Shown here piece after piece: positions 40,647 through 51,375 of a stretch of 64,000 bases of DNA. This DNA is from Salinispora mooreana (GTDB taxonomy: Bacteria; Actinomycetota; Actinomycetes; Mycobacteriales; Micromonosporaceae): assembly GCF_000379065.1 (NCBI RefSeq), contig NZ_KB900614.1, forward strand, positions 3,059,988 to 3,123,987, in the 5' to 3' direction. Under the pieces are notes generated by a model, which was not told the origin of the DNA, made no database searches, and saw nothing but the letters and a program-made list of their open reading frames with translations. Positions within the stretch are counted from its first letter, which is position 1, and every line of letters begins with the position of its first letter. The translations under genes were made by a program, and so were the position numbers.

Positions 40647-43433
40647 GTGACCGACCAGCACGACCACGACGGCCCCGACGCCGCACTCCGCGCCGACATC
40701 CGCCGCCTCGGCACCCTGCTCGGCCAGACCCTCGCCCGACAGGAGGGGCGGCCCCTGCTCGACCTCGTCGAGGAGATCCGCGCCCAGGTTCGCACCGACG
40801 CCCCGGCCGCCGCGCAGCGGCTCGCCGGGTTGGATGTCGCCACCGGCACCCGGCTGGCCCGCGCCTTCTCCACGTACTTCCACCTGGCCAACATCACCGA
40901 ACAGGTCCACCGCGCCCGGGATATGCGGCGCCGTCGGGCCGTTCAGGGCGGCTGGCTGGACCAGACCGCCAAGATGATCGCCGAGCGCGGCGTTCCCGCC
41001 GAGGAGATCGCGGCGGCGGCGCGGCGGCTGGCCATCCGTCCCGTCTTCACCGCCCATCCCACCGAGGCCGCCCGCCGCTCGATCCTGAGCAAGCTGCGCG
41101 CGATCGCCGACGAGCTGGACACCGAGACCACCAACGCGGTCCTCTACGGCGCCAGTGACGAGGGCCCGGCCAACCGCCGCCTCGCCGAACTACTCGACCT
41201 GATGTGGCAAACCGACGAGCTGCGGCTCGACCGGCCGGACCCGACCGACGAGGCGCGCAACGCCATCTACTACCTACGCGACCTCTACGCCGAGGCGGCG
41301 CCACAGGTGCTCGACGACCTCGCCGACACGCTCCGCACCCTCGGGGTGGAGACCTCACCCACCGCCCGGCCCCTCACCTTCGGCACCTGGATCGGAGGCG
41401 ACCGGGACGGGAACCCGTTCGTCACGCCCACGGTGACCCGGGAGGTCCTCGGCATCGCGCACGAGCACGGCCTCGCCGCCACCGAGAAGGCCATGGACCA
41501 ACTGATCAACGAGGTCTCCGTCTCCCGGCGGCTGCGCGGCGTCTCGCTTGACCTCTCTGCGAGCCTCGCCACCGACCTGGATGCGCTGCCCGAGGTGGCG
41601 CCCCGGTTCCGTCGGGTGAACGCCGAGGAGCCGTACCGGCTCAAGGCCCGGTGTGTGAAGTCGAAACTCGCCAACACCCGGCAGCGGCTACGCCAGGGCA
41701 CGGCGCACACGCCGGGACGGGACTACCGCGGATCGGGTGAGCTGATCGCCGACCTGGAGTTGCTGCGCGCCTCGCTGGCCCGCAACTCCGGTCAGCTCAC
41801 CGCCGTGGGCCGGCTCGCCTCGACCATTCGTACAGTCTCCGCCTTCGGCCTGCACCTCGCCACCATGGACGTCCGCGAGCACGCCGAGAAGCACCACGAG
41901 GTGTTGACCCAGCTCTTCGGTGCGGTGGGCGAGGTGTCCGACTACCCGGCGCTGAGCCGGCTGGAACGTACCAAGCTCCTCGCCGACGAGCTGGCCGGGC
42001 GCCGACCCCTGTCTACGCTCGACACTCCGCTGACCGAGTCGGCCCGCCGGACCTTCGATGTCTTCAGCACCATCCGGGAGGCCCAGGACCGGTTCGGAAC
42101 CGAGGTGATCGAGTCGTACATCATCTCGATGACCCTCGGCGTGGACGATGTCCTCGCCGCCGTCGTGCTGGCCCGCGAGGCGGGGCTGGTGGACGTGCAC
42201 AGCAGCCGGGCCCGGATCGGCTTCGTACCGCTGTTGGAGACTCCCGCCGAGTTGAACGCCGGTGGTGACCTGCTGGACGAGCTACTCTCGCTGCCCGCCT
42301 ACCGGGCCCTGGTCAGCGCCCGCGGCGACGTCCAGGAAGTGATGCTCGGCTACTCCGACTCCAACAAGGAGGCGGGAATCACCACCAGCCAGTGGTCCAT
42401 CCACCGGGCGCAACGCGCCCTGCGGGACGTGGCCGCTCGGCATGGTGTGCAGCTGCGGCTCTTCCACGGCCGGGGTGGCACTGTCGGCCGAGGTGGTGGG
42501 CCGACCCACGACGCGATCCTGGCCCAGCCATACGGGACCCTCGACGGCGAGATCAAGGTGACCGAGCAGGGTGAAGTGATCTCCGACAAGTACAGCCTGC
42601 CGGCGCTGGCCCGGGAGAATCTGGAGCTGACGGTCGCCGCGGTGCTCCAGTCGACGCTGCTGCACACCGCGCCCCGGCAGCCGGCCGAGATGCTGGAACG
42701 CTGGGACGCGACGATGGACGTGGTGAGCGCGGCGGCCTACCGCTCGTACCGGGACCTGGTCGAGGATCCGGACCTGCCGGCGTACTTCTGGGCGTCCACC
42801 CCGACCGAGCTGCTCGGCGCGTTGAACATCGGCTCCCGACCGGCGAAGCGGCCGAACACGGGTGCCGGGCTCGCCGGCCTGCGGGCCATCCCGTGGGTCT
42901 TCGGTTGGACCCAGACCCGACAGATCGTCCCCGGCTGGTTCGGCGTCGGCTCCGGGCTGGCGGCGGCCCGCGCCGCTGGCCACGGGGACGTGCTCGCCGA
43001 GATGCACCGCAGTTGGCACTTCTTCCGGACGTTCCTGTCAAACGTGGAGATGATGCTGACCAAGACCGACCTGACCATCGCTCGGCGATACGTGGAGACG
43101 CTGGTACCGAAGAAGCTGCACCCGATATTCCACAAGATCGAGCAGGAGTACGAGCTGACCCGGCGGGAGGTACTCGCCGTGACCGTCTCCCCGGAGCTGT
43201 TGCAGAACGCGCCGGTGCTCCAGCGCACACTGGCGGTACGGGACACCTACCTGGAACCGCTGCACCACCTCCAGGTGGCGTTGTTGCGGCAGTACCGGGA
43301 CTCCGGCGCACCGGGCCGGGCGGTGGTGACGGCACCGGGCAGCCGTCGGGCGCCCAGCGACGGCACCGCCCTGGAACGCGCCCTGCTCACCACGGTCAAC
43401 GGCATCGCCGCTGGCATGCGCAACACCGGCTGA
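40647..43433 (+). CDS. ppc: Phosphoenolpyruvate carboxylase
   Basis: Carboxylates phosphoenolpyruvate to oxaloacetate, refilling the TCA cycle. The protein is 928 residues from GTG 40647 with AAGGAG upstream. Catalytic blocks: [13 protein letters not shown] with the essential His near residue 138, [25 protein letters not shown] with the active-site lysine, [14 protein letters not shown], and the C-terminal MRNTG. Allosteric sites cannot be judged by eye. It is monocistronic, ending in a hairpin. Confidence 0.96.
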   Translation: MTDQHDHDGPDAALRADIRRLGTLLGQTLARQEGRPLLDLVEEIRAQVRTDAPAAAQRLAGLDVATGTRLARAFSTYFHLANITEQVHRARDMRRRRAVQGGWLDQTAKMIAERGVPAEEIAAAARRLAIRPVFTAHPTEAARRSILSKLRAIADELDTETTNAVLYGASDEGPANRRLAELLDLMWQTDELRLDRPDPTDEARNAIYYLRDLYAEAAPQVLDDLADTLRTLGVETSPTARPLTFGTWIGGDRDGNPFVTPTVTREVLGIAHEHGLAATEKAMDQLINEVSVSRRLRGVSLDLSASLATDLDALPEVAPRFRRVNAEEPYRLKARCVKSKLANTRQRLRQGTAHTPGRDYRGSGELIADLELLRASLARNSGQLTAVGRLASTIRTVSAFGLHLATMDVREHAEKHHEVLTQLFGAVGEVSDYPALSRLERTKLLADELAGRRPLSTLDTPLTESARRTFDVFSTIREAQDRFGTEVIESYIISMTLGVDDVLAAVVLAREAGLVDVHSSRARIGFVPLLETPAELNAGGDLLDELLSLPAYRALVSARGDVQEVMLGYSDSNKEAGITTSQWSIHRAQRALRDVAARHGVQLRLFHGRGGTVGRGGGPTHDAILAQPYGTLDGEIKVTEQGEVISDKYSLPALARENLELTVAAVLQSTLLHTAPRQPAEMLERWDATMDVVSAAAYRSYRDLVEDPDLPAYFWASTPTELLGALNIGSRPAKRPNTGAGLAGLRAIPWVFGWTQTRQIVPGWFGVGSGLAAARAAGHGDVLAEMHRSWHFFRTFLSNVEMMLTKTDLTIARRYVETLVPKKLHPIFHKIEQEYELTRREVLAVTVSPELLQNAPVLQRTLAVRDTYLEPLHHLQVALLRQYRDSGAPGRAVVTAPGSRRAPSDGTALERALLTTVNGIAAGMRNTG

Positions 43434-43435
43434 GC

Positions 43436-43467
43436 GCCGTGGACGGGCCACTGTGCCCGCCCACGGC
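43436..43467 (+). terminator. Terminator after ppc
   Basis: GCCGTGG-A-CGGGC (43436-43448) pairs with GCCCG-C-CCACGGC (43455-43467), a 12-bp stem with one internal A/C mismatch and a 6-base loop, starting 3 bases past the stop. Confidence 0.65.
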
Positions 43468-43514
43468 GGAGGCAGGCCGCCACCACCTTCGATCCACCCG
43501 ACGCCGGTCGGTCG

Positions 43515-43526
43515 TACTTGTTTGGG
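43515..43526 (+). promoter_or_regulatory. Probable leaderless promoter of rmuC
   Basis: TACTTG (43515-43520) lies 6 bases before the ATG at 43527. It lacks the usual final T but keeps the spacing seen at the other leaderless genes here. Confidence 0.4.
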
Positions 43527-44735
43527 ATGCTCGGCGACATGGAGTTTCCGACGCTGGCCGTGATGCTCGTCTGCCTCGCGGCGGGAGGCGCGGTGGGGTG
43601 GTACGCCGCCCGGGCCCGGTCCGCCACCGAGCTGGCCCGGCTGGAGGCCACGCTGGCCGCCGCGCAGGCGGGCGAGGGTCGGCTGGAGCAATCTCTGCGG
43701 ACGCTGGGCTACGAGGCCACCGCGCAGTCCCAGGAGGCGGTGGCCCGCGCGGTGGCCCCCCTGCACGACACCCTCCACCGCTACGAGCAGCGGGTCGCCG
43801 AGTTGGAGCGGGACCGGGTTGACGCCTACGCCGAGCTGCGCGAGCAGGTGCGCGCCATGAGCACGGTCTCCGGTGAGCTGCGCACCGAGACCAAACAGCT
43901 CGTCGCGGCGCTGCGGGCGCCGCAGGTCCGGGGGCGGTGGGGCGAGCACCAACTGCGCCGCATCGTCGAGGCGGCCGGCATGTTGGAACACTGCGACTTC
44001 GCCGAGCAGGTAACAGCCACGACCGATCAGCAGACAGTCCGCCCCGACCTGGTGGTTCGCCTGCACGGGGGGCGGTCGGTGGTGGTGGACGCGAAGGCGC
44101 CCTTCGAGGCGTACCTGACCGCGATGGAGGCCCGCGACGAACGGGGACGCAACGCACACCTGGACGCGCACGCGAAACATCTGCGGGCCCACGTGGACGC
44201 GCTGGCCGCGAAGGCGTACTGGACCGCCTTCGACCCGGCACCGGAGTTCGTGGTGCTCTTCGTGCCCGCCGACCCGTTCCTTGACGTCGCCCTGCAGCGC
44301 GATCCGACCCTGCTGGAGCATGCCTTCACCCGCAACGTGGTGCTAGCAACCCCGGCCACCCTCGTCGCTCTGCTGCGGACGGTCGCCTACGCGTGGCGGC
44401 AGGCGGCGCTGGCCAGCAACGCGGTGGCGGTGCACTCGCTCGCCCGGGAACTACACGGCCGACTCGCCACGCTCGGCGAGCACGTGGGCCGGCTGGGGTC
44501 CGCGCTCGGTGGAGCGGTATCGGCGTACAACCGGGCGGTCGGTTCGCTGGAGTCGCGGGTGCTGGTCAGTGCCCGCAAGCTCGCCGAGCTGGGCGTCTCC
44601 GACGAGGAACTGGCCCCGCCGGCGCAGGTGGAGCTCGCCCCCCGCCAGCCGCAGGCCCCGGAGCTGTCCGAGCCAATTCCAGAGTGGATGCAGTTACGCC
44701 CGCACGTGGACGGCGAACGCGCCGATTCGGTGTGA
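43527..44735 (+). CDS. rmuC: DNA recombination protein RmuC
   Basis: A 402-residue RmuC family protein that limits inversions at short inverted repeats. It has an N-terminal membrane segment (FPTLAVMLVCLAAGGAVGWYAA), a coiled-coil region to about residue 125, and the PD-(D/E)XK nuclease-like core: VRGRWGEHQLRRIVEAAGML, RPDLVVRLHGGRSVVVDAKAP, FVVLFVPADPFL and ATPATLVALLRTVAYAWRQ. The ATG at 43527 was chosen; ATG 43539 is possible. Codon 390 is TTA (44694-44696), near the C-terminus. Confidence 0.9.
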   Translation: MLGDMEFPTLAVMLVCLAAGGAVGWYAARARSATELARLEATLAAAQAGEGRLEQSLRTLGYEATAQSQEAVARAVAPLHDTLHRYEQRVAELERDRVDAYAELREQVRAMSTVSGELRTETKQLVAALRAPQVRGRWGEHQLRRIVEAAGMLEHCDFAEQVTATTDQQTVRPDLVVRLHGGRSVVVDAKAPFEAYLTAMEARDERGRNAHLDAHAKHLRAHVDALAAKAYWTAFDPAPEFVVLFVPADPFLDVALQRDPTLLEHAFTRNVVLATPATLVALLRTVAYAWRQAALASNAVAVHSLARELHGRLATLGEHVGRLGSALGGAVSAYNRAVGSLESRVLVSARKLAELGVSDEELAPPAQVELAPRQPQAPELSEPIPEWMQLRPHVDGERADSV

Positions 44736-44776
44736 CAACACCAAGCCGGGAAGTCACGAGATGGCCACAACGCTCC

Positions 44777-44804
44777 CATCGATAGTGACAACCGGCATCG
44801 ATAG
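44777..44804 (+). repeat. Direct repeat upstream of the subtilase gene
   Basis: CATCGATAG occurs at 44777-44785 and 44796-44804, a 19-base period, in the 130-base gap before the protease gene; candidate activator or repressor sites. Confidence 0.4.
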
Positions 44805-44865
44805 CCGAAGGATTTCGCTCACGCGTGCCCTGGAACTGAGGGCCCTGTTCTCCGGAGGAGAGAAC

Positions 44866-47800
44866 GTGAGCAAACCCCGAAAGCTGAGCCGGCGCACCTC
44901 CGCCGGGCTCTTCGCCTCGGTCATGGCCGCCAGCGCCGTGACCGTTGCGGGCGGCGCCGCCACAGCGAGCGCCGCGCCTGACACGCCATCCACCCCCGTC
45001 GAGGTGCTGGGTTCGCACGACGCCAAACTCCTGGCCGAGGCGGAAGCGAAGAAGGCCGACACCGTAACCCTGATCGTCGCGACCGAGCAGGACGAGGCGA
45101 AAGAGGTCGCTGGCGACCTGAGCGAGCTCGGTGCGGCCGTCACGGACCGATACGACACCATCGGCTACGTCCTGGCCACCGTCCCGACCAACAAGGTAAT
45201 CGAGGCCGCCACCCTGCCCGGGGTCAACGCGGTCGACCTGGACGAGACGATTCAGCTCGCCGACCCGCGGCCGGCGACCAACGGACCGCAGGCCGCACCG
45301 CAGGGCCGCACGCCCAGCGGTCCCGGTGCCGACACCCGCGCGGACAACCCCTACCTGCCGGCCGGCGAGACCGGCGCCGTCACGTTCGTTGACCGGAATC
45401 CCGAGTGGGACGGCCGGGGGATCACCATCGGCATCATGGACTCCGGCGTGGACCTGGACCACCCGGCGCTCCAGCACACCACCACGGGCGAACGGAAGAT
45501 CGTCGACTGGGTCACCGCGACCCACCCGTTCGAGGATGCCACCTGGCGCCCGATGATCACCGAGGTCACCGGCCCATCGTTCGAGTCGGCCGGCGGGACC
45601 TGGACGGCGCCGGCGGGCAGCTACCGCTTCAACGTCTTCCGGGAGGCGATCACCACGGGCAGTGACGTGCTCGGTGACGTCAACCGGGACGGCGACACCT
45701 CCGACGAGTGGGGCGTGCTCTACGATCCCACCACGAACGACATCCTGATCGACGTTGACCTCGACGGAGACTTCACCGACGAGACCGTCATGCGTCCGTA
45801 CCAGGAGAAGTTCGACATCGGACACTTCGGCACGGACGACCCGGCAACCACCGTCCGCGAGCAGATGCCCTTCGTGGTCGAGTTCCGGGAGGACGTCGAC
45901 ACCACCCCGGTCGGCGGCCCCGGCCTGGTCGACTACGTCAACATCGGCATCGTCTCGGATGCGCACGGCAGCCACGTCGCCGGCATCACCGCCGCCAACG
46001 ACATGTTCGGCAACGAGGTCTTCGACGGGGCCGCGCCGGGCGCCCAGCTCGTGTCGTCCCGCGCCTGCTCCTGGGGCGGCGGCTGCACCGCCTCGGCGCT
46101 CACCAGCGGCATGGCCGACCTGGTCATCAACCGCAATGTCGACGTGGTCAACATGTCGATCGGTGGTCTGCCGGCGCTCAACGACGGCGACAACGCCCGC
46201 ACCGAGCTGTACAACAACCTCATCACCACCTACGGCGTCCAACTCGTCATCTCCGCCGGCAACTCCGGCCCCGGCCTGAACACCATCGGCGACCCGTCGG
46301 TCGCCCAGCACGTCATCAGCGTCGCGGCCAGCGTCAGCAAGGACACCTGGCTGGCCAACTACGGCTCGGTGGTGCGGACCAAGAACGCGTTGTTCAACTT
46401 CTCGTCCCGGGGCCCACGCGAAGACGGCGGCAGCAAGCCGAACATCACCGCACCCGGCGCGGCGATCTCCACCATCCCGCTCTGGCAGGCGGGCAGCCCG
46501 GTCCCCGAGGCCGGCTACGCGCTGCCGCCCGGCTACGGCATGTTCAACGGCACCTCGATGGCCTCTCCCCAGGCCGCCGGTGCCGCCGCGCTGTTACTCT
46601 CGGCCGCCCGGGCGACCGACCGCGGGGTCACCCCGCAGATGCTGCGCCGCGCGCTGTACAGCTCGGCAAAGCCGATCAAGGATGTGCCCACGTACGGCCA
46701 GGGCTACGGCATGGTGGACGTGTCGGGCGCGTGGAAGCTGCTGCGCAAGGGCGTGCAGACCCGCTCGTACACCTCGGTGGCCCCGGTCTGCACCGTCCTC
46801 TCCGACCAGCTGGGGACGCCGCACCGCGGTACCGGCGTCTACAACCGGTGCGCCGCCGGCGAGGGGGGTCACCGGATCGACCAGAAGAAGACCTACCGGG
46901 TCAAGATCACCCGTACCAGCGGGCCGACCGGCACCGTCAAGCACGACATCGCGCTGCGCGGCAATGACGGCACCTTCCGGGCGCCGAAATCCGTCGCGTT
47001 GCCACTGAACCGGACCGTCACCGTCCCCGTCGTCGCTCGGCCGGATGCGGGCGCACACGGCGCGATCATGACGGTGGATGACCCGGCGACCAACACGATC
47101 GACTTCGAGGTCTCCCTCGTGGTCGTGGCCAGCAACGACACCCGCAAGCCGAATTTCTCCTTCTCGGCCGAGGGGTCGGTCGACCGGAACGGCGTCGAGT
47201 CCTACTTCGTGACCGTTCCGCCGGGTACCGAGGCCCTCCAGCTGAACCTCGGCGGCATCGCCACCGGCTCGCAGACCCGGTTCATCGCGTTCAACCCGTA
47301 CGGCGTACCGACGGAGAGCACCTCCAGCCGGGTCTGCTTCACCAACTACTCCGACCCCGACACCTGCAACCCGCAGGAGCGGGACTACCAGAACCCGCTC
47401 CCCGGGGTCTGGGAGATCGAGGTGGAGTCGCGGCGCACCTCGCCGTCGTTGAACAACCCGTACCGGCTGACGGCGCGGATCCAGGGAGTGGCGTTCGAGC
47501 CGGCCGTGGTCGAACTACCGGCGGTTGACGCCGGTACGCCGACCCCGGTCGAGTGGAGCCTGACCAACACCTACGGCCCGGTCACCGTCACCGGCCAGGG
47601 TGGCCCGCTCGCCAGCGTCCACACTGACCGCCCGACCATCGCCGAGGGCGCCGCGCAGGAGTTCCTCGTGGAAGTGCCGGCCGACGCGGCGGAGTTCGCG
47701 GCCCGGATCGGCAACCCGGCAAACGCCGGGGCCGACCTGGACCTGTACGTCTACCGGGGCACCGCACTGCTCGGCTCTTCCGCTGACGGGGACTCGGAGG

Positions 47801-48111
47801 AGGCGGTGACGCTGTCGAAGCCGGCTCCGGGCACCTACCGGATCGTGGTCGAGGGGTACTCGGTGGACGGCCTTGGTGGCAGCACGGCGTACGACTACCG
47901 AGACTCCTTCTCCGCCCCGGAGCTCGGCACCCTGTCGGCACCGTCAACCCCACTCACCCTGGGGCACGGCGACACCGACGCCTTCGGCGGCACGGTGACC
48001 GCCCTGGCTGGCCCGGCCGCTGGCCGGGAGCTGCAGGGTGAGCTGACCGTGGTGACGGCGGAGGGCGCGGTCGTCGGCCGCAGCGCCGTCGCCATCGGCT
48101 CGGTGAACTGA
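44866..48111 (+). CDS. Secreted subtilisin-family (S8) serine protease with inserted domain
   Basis: A 1081-residue exported protease. The GTG at 44866 follows GGAGGAGAG; an ATG at 44761 in the same frame lacks a ribosome site. A signal peptide (about 1-40, ending TASAAPD) precedes an I9-like propeptide (about 60-130). The triad is Asp192 (GIMDSGVDLDHP), His370 (DAHGSHVAGI) and Ser564 (NGTSMASPQAAG). The Asp-His distance of 178 residues is unusually long. The insertion contains two acidic loops (VNRDGDTSDEWG, VDLDGDFTDE) resembling calcium-binding DxDxDG sites. A pre-peptidase C-terminal-like domain (GADLDLYVYRG) lies near residues 945-1010. Codon 577 is TTA (46594-46596). Confidence 0.88.
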   Translation: MSKPRKLSRRTSAGLFASVMAASAVTVAGGAATASAAPDTPSTPVEVLGSHDAKLLAEAEAKKADTVTLIVATEQDEAKEVAGDLSELGAAVTDRYDTIGYVLATVPTNKVIEAATLPGVNAVDLDETIQLADPRPATNGPQAAPQGRTPSGPGADTRADNPYLPAGETGAVTFVDRNPEWDGRGITIGIMDSGVDLDHPALQHTTTGERKIVDWVTATHPFEDATWRPMITEVTGPSFESAGGTWTAPAGSYRFNVFREAITTGSDVLGDVNRDGDTSDEWGVLYDPTTNDILIDVDLDGDFTDETVMRPYQEKFDIGHFGTDDPATTVREQMPFVVEFREDVDTTPVGGPGLVDYVNIGIVSDAHGSHVAGITAANDMFGNEVFDGAAPGAQLVSSRACSWGGGCTASALTSGMADLVINRNVDVVNMSIGGLPALNDGDNARTELYNNLITTYGVQLVISAGNSGPGLNTIGDPSVAQHVISVAASVSKDTWLANYGSVVRTKNALFNFSSRGPREDGGSKPNITAPGAAISTIPLWQAGSPVPEAGYALPPGYGMFNGTSMASPQAAGAAALLLSAARATDRGVTPQMLRRALYSSAKPIKDVPTYGQGYGMVDVSGAWKLLRKGVQTRSYTSVAPVCTVLSDQLGTPHRGTGVYNRCAAGEGGHRIDQKKTYRVKITRTSGPTGTVKHDIALRGNDGTFRAPKSVALPLNRTVTVPVVARPDAGAHGAIMTVDDPATNTIDFEVSLVVVASNDTRKPNFSFSAEGSVDRNGVESYFVTVPPGTEALQLNLGGIATGSQTRFIAFNPYGVPTESTSSRVCFTNYSDPDTCNPQERDYQNPLPGVWEIEVESRRTSPSLNNPYRLTARIQGVAFEPAVVELPAVDAGTPTPVEWSLTNTYGPVTVTGQGGPLASVHTDRPTIAEGAAQEFLVEVPADAAEFAARIGNPANAGADLDLYVYRGTALLGSSADGDSEEAVTLSKPAPGTYRIVVEGYSVDGLGGSTAYDYRDSFSAPELGTLSAPSTPLTLGHGDTDAFGGTVTALAGPAAGRELQGELTVVTAEGAVVGRSAVAIGSVN

Positions 48112-48130
48112 CCCGTACGCGACACCAGCA

Positions 48131-48163
48131 GGAGCCCGTCCCCGGTGACCGGGGGCGGGCTCC
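48131..48163. terminator. Terminator between the protease and lipoprotein genes
   Basis: GGAGCCCG-T-CCCCGG pairs with CCGGGG-G-CGGGCTCC (48131-48145 with 48149-48163), a 15-bp stem with one wobble and loop TGA, between convergent genes. Confidence 0.75.
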
Positions 48164-48182
48164 GTCGGTGTCGGCGGACGGG

Positions 48183-48641
48183 TCAGCCTTGCCGGGACGC
48201 CGTCTCCACCAGGAAGGGAACGCCCTGCTGGCAGGTGGTCACCAGGTCCGACTGGATCTTCCCGGTCACCAGCACCGACGCGCCGGGGACCAACACCGCA
48301 CGGGGCCCACCGACCAGCAGGTATCCATCCAGCAGCAGACATCCGGACTCCACCCCGGCCTGCACGGTGCCGGTCAGGGTGGCGGCGCCGACCGGTGGCG
48401 GCTTACTCGGTCCCGCCGGCTCCTTGGGGGTTCGCGTCGGCACGGGGGCCGACGTTGACCCCGGGGCGGCCGGGGTGGAGGACTCGGGATCGGCGGCCGT
48501 CGGTTCCGGATCAGTGGGGGTCGTCACGGGCGTCGCTCCCAGCTCGGTCGGGGGGCCAACACCCGCGCCCTGGCCGCTGCCACAGGCACTGAGCGCCAGG
48601 CAGACGGCCAACGCCGGGGTGGCGAGCCAAGGGGTTCTCAT
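48183..48641 (-). CDS. Small lipoprotein with Pro/Thr/Ser-rich linker
   Basis: A 152-residue lipoprotein: signal MRTPWLATPALAVCLALSAC with lipobox LSAC, a Pro/Thr/Ser-rich linker of about 55 residues, and a C-terminal domain of about 70 residues (TLTGTVQAGVESGCLLLDGYLLVGG; VLVTGKIQSDLVTTCQQGVPFLV) with two cysteines. I do not recognise the domain. It lies 95 bases beyond ispH on the same strand. Confidence 0.65.
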   Translation of the reverse strand: MRTPWLATPALAVCLALSACGSGQGAGVGPPTELGATPVTTPTDPEPTAADPESSTPAAPGSTSAPVPTRTPKEPAGPSKPPPVGAATLTGTVQAGVESGCLLLDGYLLVGGPRAVLVPGASVLVTGKIQSDLVTTCQQGVPFLVETASRQG

Positions 48642-48736
48642 ACAGTTTCGGACGCGCCGGCCCGTCGGTTCGTTCCCGCCACGCCACTGCCGCCCCACGG
48701 CCCGGACCCCGTCCGATCGAAGCGGGACCCCCACGC

Positions 48737-49720
48737 TCAACCGCGGGCCGCCGCGGCCCGCATGTCCCGCTTCAGCTCCTGCGGCAGCGAGAAGGTCAGC
48801 CGCTCGTCCGCGGTCACCACCTCCTCGACCTCGGTGAAGCCCCGCGCCGCAAGGTGCGCGAGCGCCTCCTGGACCAGCTCCTCGGGGACGCTGGCCCCCG
48901 AGGTCAGGCCGACCGTCCGGGCACCCTCGAGCCACGCGTCGTCGATCTCCCGGGCGAAGTCGACGAGGTGGCCGGCCCGCGCACCCGCGTCCAGGGCCAC
49001 CTCGACCAGCCGCACCGAGTTCGACGAGTTCGTGGAGCCGACCACGATCATGACGTCGCAGTCCGCCGCGATCTGCTTGACCACGTGCTGCCGGTTGCTG
49101 GTGGCATAGCAGATGTCGTCGCTCGGCGGCGACTGGAGCAGCGGCAGCCGCTTCTTCAGCCGGGCCACCGTCTCCAGCGTCTCGTCCACCGACAGGGTGG
49201 TCTGGGACAGCCACACCACCTTGTTCGGATCCCGGACGGTGACCCGCTCGGCGTCCTGGGGACCATCGACGAGCTGGATGTGCTCGGGTGCCTCGCCGGC
49301 GGTGCCGATGACCTCCTCATGCCCCTCGTGCCCGATCAGCAGGATGTCGTAGTCCTCGGCGGCGAACCGTTTCGCCTCCTGGTGCACCTTGGTGACCAGT
49401 GGGCAGGTCGCATCAATTGCCTTCAGCGAGCGGCTGCGCGCCTGCTCGTGGACCTCGGGGGCGACGCCGTGCGCGGAGAAGACGACGGTCGCGCCCTCCG
49501 GCACCTCCTCGTTCTCCTCCACGAAGATCGCGCCCTTGGCCTCCAGGGTCCGCACCACGTGCCGGTTGTGCACGATCTGCTTGCGGACGTAGATCGGCGC
49601 GCCATAGAGCTTGAGCGCCTCTTCGACGGTCTGCACCGCCCGGTCGACGCCCGCGCAGTAACCACGCGGCTTCGCCAGGATCACACGCTTACCGGTCCGG
49701 GTCGCTTCAGCCTCACTCAC
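48737..49720 (-). CDS. ispH: 4-Hydroxy-3-methylbut-2-enyl diphosphate reductase
   Basis: Last step of the MEP pathway, making IPP and DMAPP, with a 4Fe-4S cluster in the cytoplasm. The protein is 327 residues from the GTG at 49720. The three cluster cysteines are in [23 protein letters not shown] and [15 protein letters not shown]; the catalytic TCP and the SxNS motif are intact. The start is leaderless, 6 bases after TACGAT, and mirrors the divergent xseA promoter. Confidence 0.95.
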   Translation of the reverse strand: MSEAEATRTGKRVILAKPRGYCAGVDRAVQTVEEALKLYGAPIYVRKQIVHNRHVVRTLEAKGAIFVEENEEVPEGATVVFSAHGVAPEVHEQARSRSLKAIDATCPLVTKVHQEAKRFAAEDYDILLIGHEGHEEVIGTAGEAPEHIQLVDGPQDAERVTVRDPNKVVWLSQTTLSVDETLETVARLKKRLPLLQSPPSDDICYATSNRQHVVKQIAADCDVMIVVGSTNSSNSVRLVEVALDAGARAGHLVDFAREIDDAWLEGARTVGLTSGASVPEELVQEALAHLAARGFTEVEEVVTADERLTFSLPQELKRDMRAAAARG

Positions 49721-49732
49721 CCGCCCATCGTA
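49721..49732 (-). promoter_or_regulatory. Leaderless promoter of ispH
   Basis: TACGAT (49732-49727, reverse strand) is 6 bases before the GTG at 49720; no Shine-Dalgarno. Confidence 0.65.
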
Positions 49733-49782
49733 CGTGCCGACCCACCACCCGCCAGCGGGCTGCGACCCGCAGGGACGGTCCA

Positions 49783-49794
49783 TAGGGTGGGCGG
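49783..49794 (+). promoter_or_regulatory. Leaderless promoter of xseA
   Basis: TAGGGT (49783-49788), then GGGCGG, then the GTG at 49795: spacing 6. Confidence 0.65.
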
Positions 49795-51048
49795 GTGAGT
49801 TCGGATGGCAGGGTTACCCGCAGCACGCCCGAGGAGCCATGGCCGGTCCGGGTGGTCAGCCAGAAGATCAGTGCCTGGATCGCCCGGCTGGGCTGGGTGT
49901 GGGTGGACGGGCAGGTCGCGCAGATCAGTCGCCGGCCCGGCGCGAGCACGGTGTTTCTCACCCTCCGGGACCCGTCGGCCGACCTCAGCCTGACCGTGAC
50001 CACCCACCGCGACGTGCTCGACTCCGGCGCACCACAGCTACGCGAGGGCGCTCGGGTCGTGCTGCACGCCAAGCCCGACTTCTATGCCGCCCGGGGCACG
50101 TTGAGCCTGCGCGCCGACGAGATCCGCCAGGTGGGGCTGGGCGAGTTGCTGGCCCGGCTGGAGAAGCTGAAAAAGCTGCTGGCCGCCGAGGGGCTCTTCG
50201 ACCCCCGACGGAAGCGACGCCCGCCCTTCCTCCCGCACCGGATCGGGCTGATCACCGGCCGGGCCAGCGCTGCCGAGCGGGACGTGCGTACCAACGCCAG
50301 CCGGCGCTGGCCGGCGGTGGCGTTCCGGACGGTCAACGTGGCCGTGCAGGGGCCGTCGGCCGTGCCGCAGATCGTGGACGCGCTGCGGGTGCTGGACGCC
50401 GACCCCACCATCGAGGTGATCGTGATCGCCCGGGGCGGCGGCAGCATCGAGGACCTACTGCCCTTCTCCGATGAGGCGCTGTGCCGGGCGGTGTTCGCCT
50501 GCCGCACGCCGGTGGTCAGCGCCATCGGCCACGAGACCGACGCGCCGCTGCTCGACTATGTCGCGGATATCCGCGCCTCCACCCCGACCGACGCGGCCAA
50601 GCGAGTCGTCCCGGACCTCACCGAGGAGATACGCCTGATCGGGCAGGCCCGGTCCCGACTCGAACGCGCGGCGCGCAACCTGGTTGACCGCGAGGCACAC
50701 CGGTTGGAACTGCTGCGATCCCGGCCGGTGCTGGCCCGACCAGAGGTGATGATCGAACAACGGGCTACCGACATCTCCGGGCTGCGCCACCGGGCCGACC
50801 GCTGTCTCGCCCACCGGTTGACCGCCGCCGAGGACGACCTTCGGCACACCCGGGCCCGACTCCGGGCCCTTTCCCCGGCCGCCACCCTCGACCGGGGGTA
50901 CGCGATCGTACGGCGCGCCGACGGCACCGTCGTCCGCGCGGTCTCCGAGGTCGCCGTCGGGGACCCGGTGCGGGTCCGGCTGGCCGACGGGGAGTTGGCG
51001 GCGACCATCGACGCGGGAGAGAACCACCCGGAGGCCCAGCGGCGGTAG
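49795..51048 (+). CDS. xseA: Exodeoxyribonuclease VII large subunit
   Basis: Catalytic subunit of the single-strand DNA exonuclease. The protein has 417 residues: an N-terminal OB-fold domain ([23 protein letters not shown]), then the exonuclease VII core with [37 protein letters not shown] and [29 protein letters not shown] shortened C-terminal coiled-coil region ends with the DRGYAIVRR segment. It is followed 112 bases later by the small subunit. Confidence 0.95.
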   Translation: MSSDGRVTRSTPEEPWPVRVVSQKISAWIARLGWVWVDGQVAQISRRPGASTVFLTLRDPSADLSLTVTTHRDVLDSGAPQLREGARVVLHAKPDFYAARGTLSLRADEIRQVGLGELLARLEKLKKLLAAEGLFDPRRKRRPPFLPHRIGLITGRASAAERDVRTNASRRWPAVAFRTVNVAVQGPSAVPQIVDALRVLDADPTIEVIVIARGGGSIEDLLPFSDEALCRAVFACRTPVVSAIGHETDAPLLDYVADIRASTPTDAAKRVVPDLTEEIRLIGQARSRLERAARNLVDREAHRLELLRSRPVLARPEVMIEQRATDISGLRHRADRCLAHRLTAAEDDLRHTRARLRALSPAATLDRGYAIVRRADGTVVRAVSEVAVGDPVRVRLADGELAATIDAGENHPEAQRR

Positions 51049-51160
51049 CGGTTCCTCCGCCGGTAAGGCCGGACCCGGGCACCGGTGTCGGACAGACACC
51101 GGTGGCGCACCGGACACGGCGGGGGTAGCCCGGAGGGGTAGATGTGGTGGGATGTGAGCG

Positions 51161-51373
51161 ATGACCGAGGAGACGAAGGACGAGCGGCTCAGCTACGAGC
51201 AGGCCCGCGCCGAGTTGGCGTCGGTGGTCGAACGGCTGGAGGCCGGCGGCACCACGCTGGAGGAGTCGCTGGCCCTCTGGGAGCGCGGTGAACAGCTAAC
51301 CGGGGTCTGCCAGGCATGGCTGGACGGTGCCCGGGCCCGCCTGGATGCCGCCCGGCAGGAACCCAGCGACTGA
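51161..51373 (+). CDS. xseB: Exodeoxyribonuclease VII small subunit
   Basis: A 70-residue partner of XseA. It contains LSYEQARAELASVVERLEAG and TLEESLALWERGEQL, the family signature, and it has normal length for XseB. The ATG at 51161 is preceded by GGGATGTGAGCG. The 112-base gap from xseA is longer than usual, but no separate promoter is clear. Confidence 0.93.
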   Translation: MTEETKDERLSYEQARAELASVVERLEAGGTTLEESLALWERGEQLTGVCQAWLDGARARLDAARQEPSD

Positions 51374-51375
51374 CA

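Noticed and set aside
44761-44865. Earlier ATG start for the subtilase at 44761
   Set aside because: In frame but without a ribosome site; the GTG at 44866 has GGAGGAGAG and begins a normal signal peptide.
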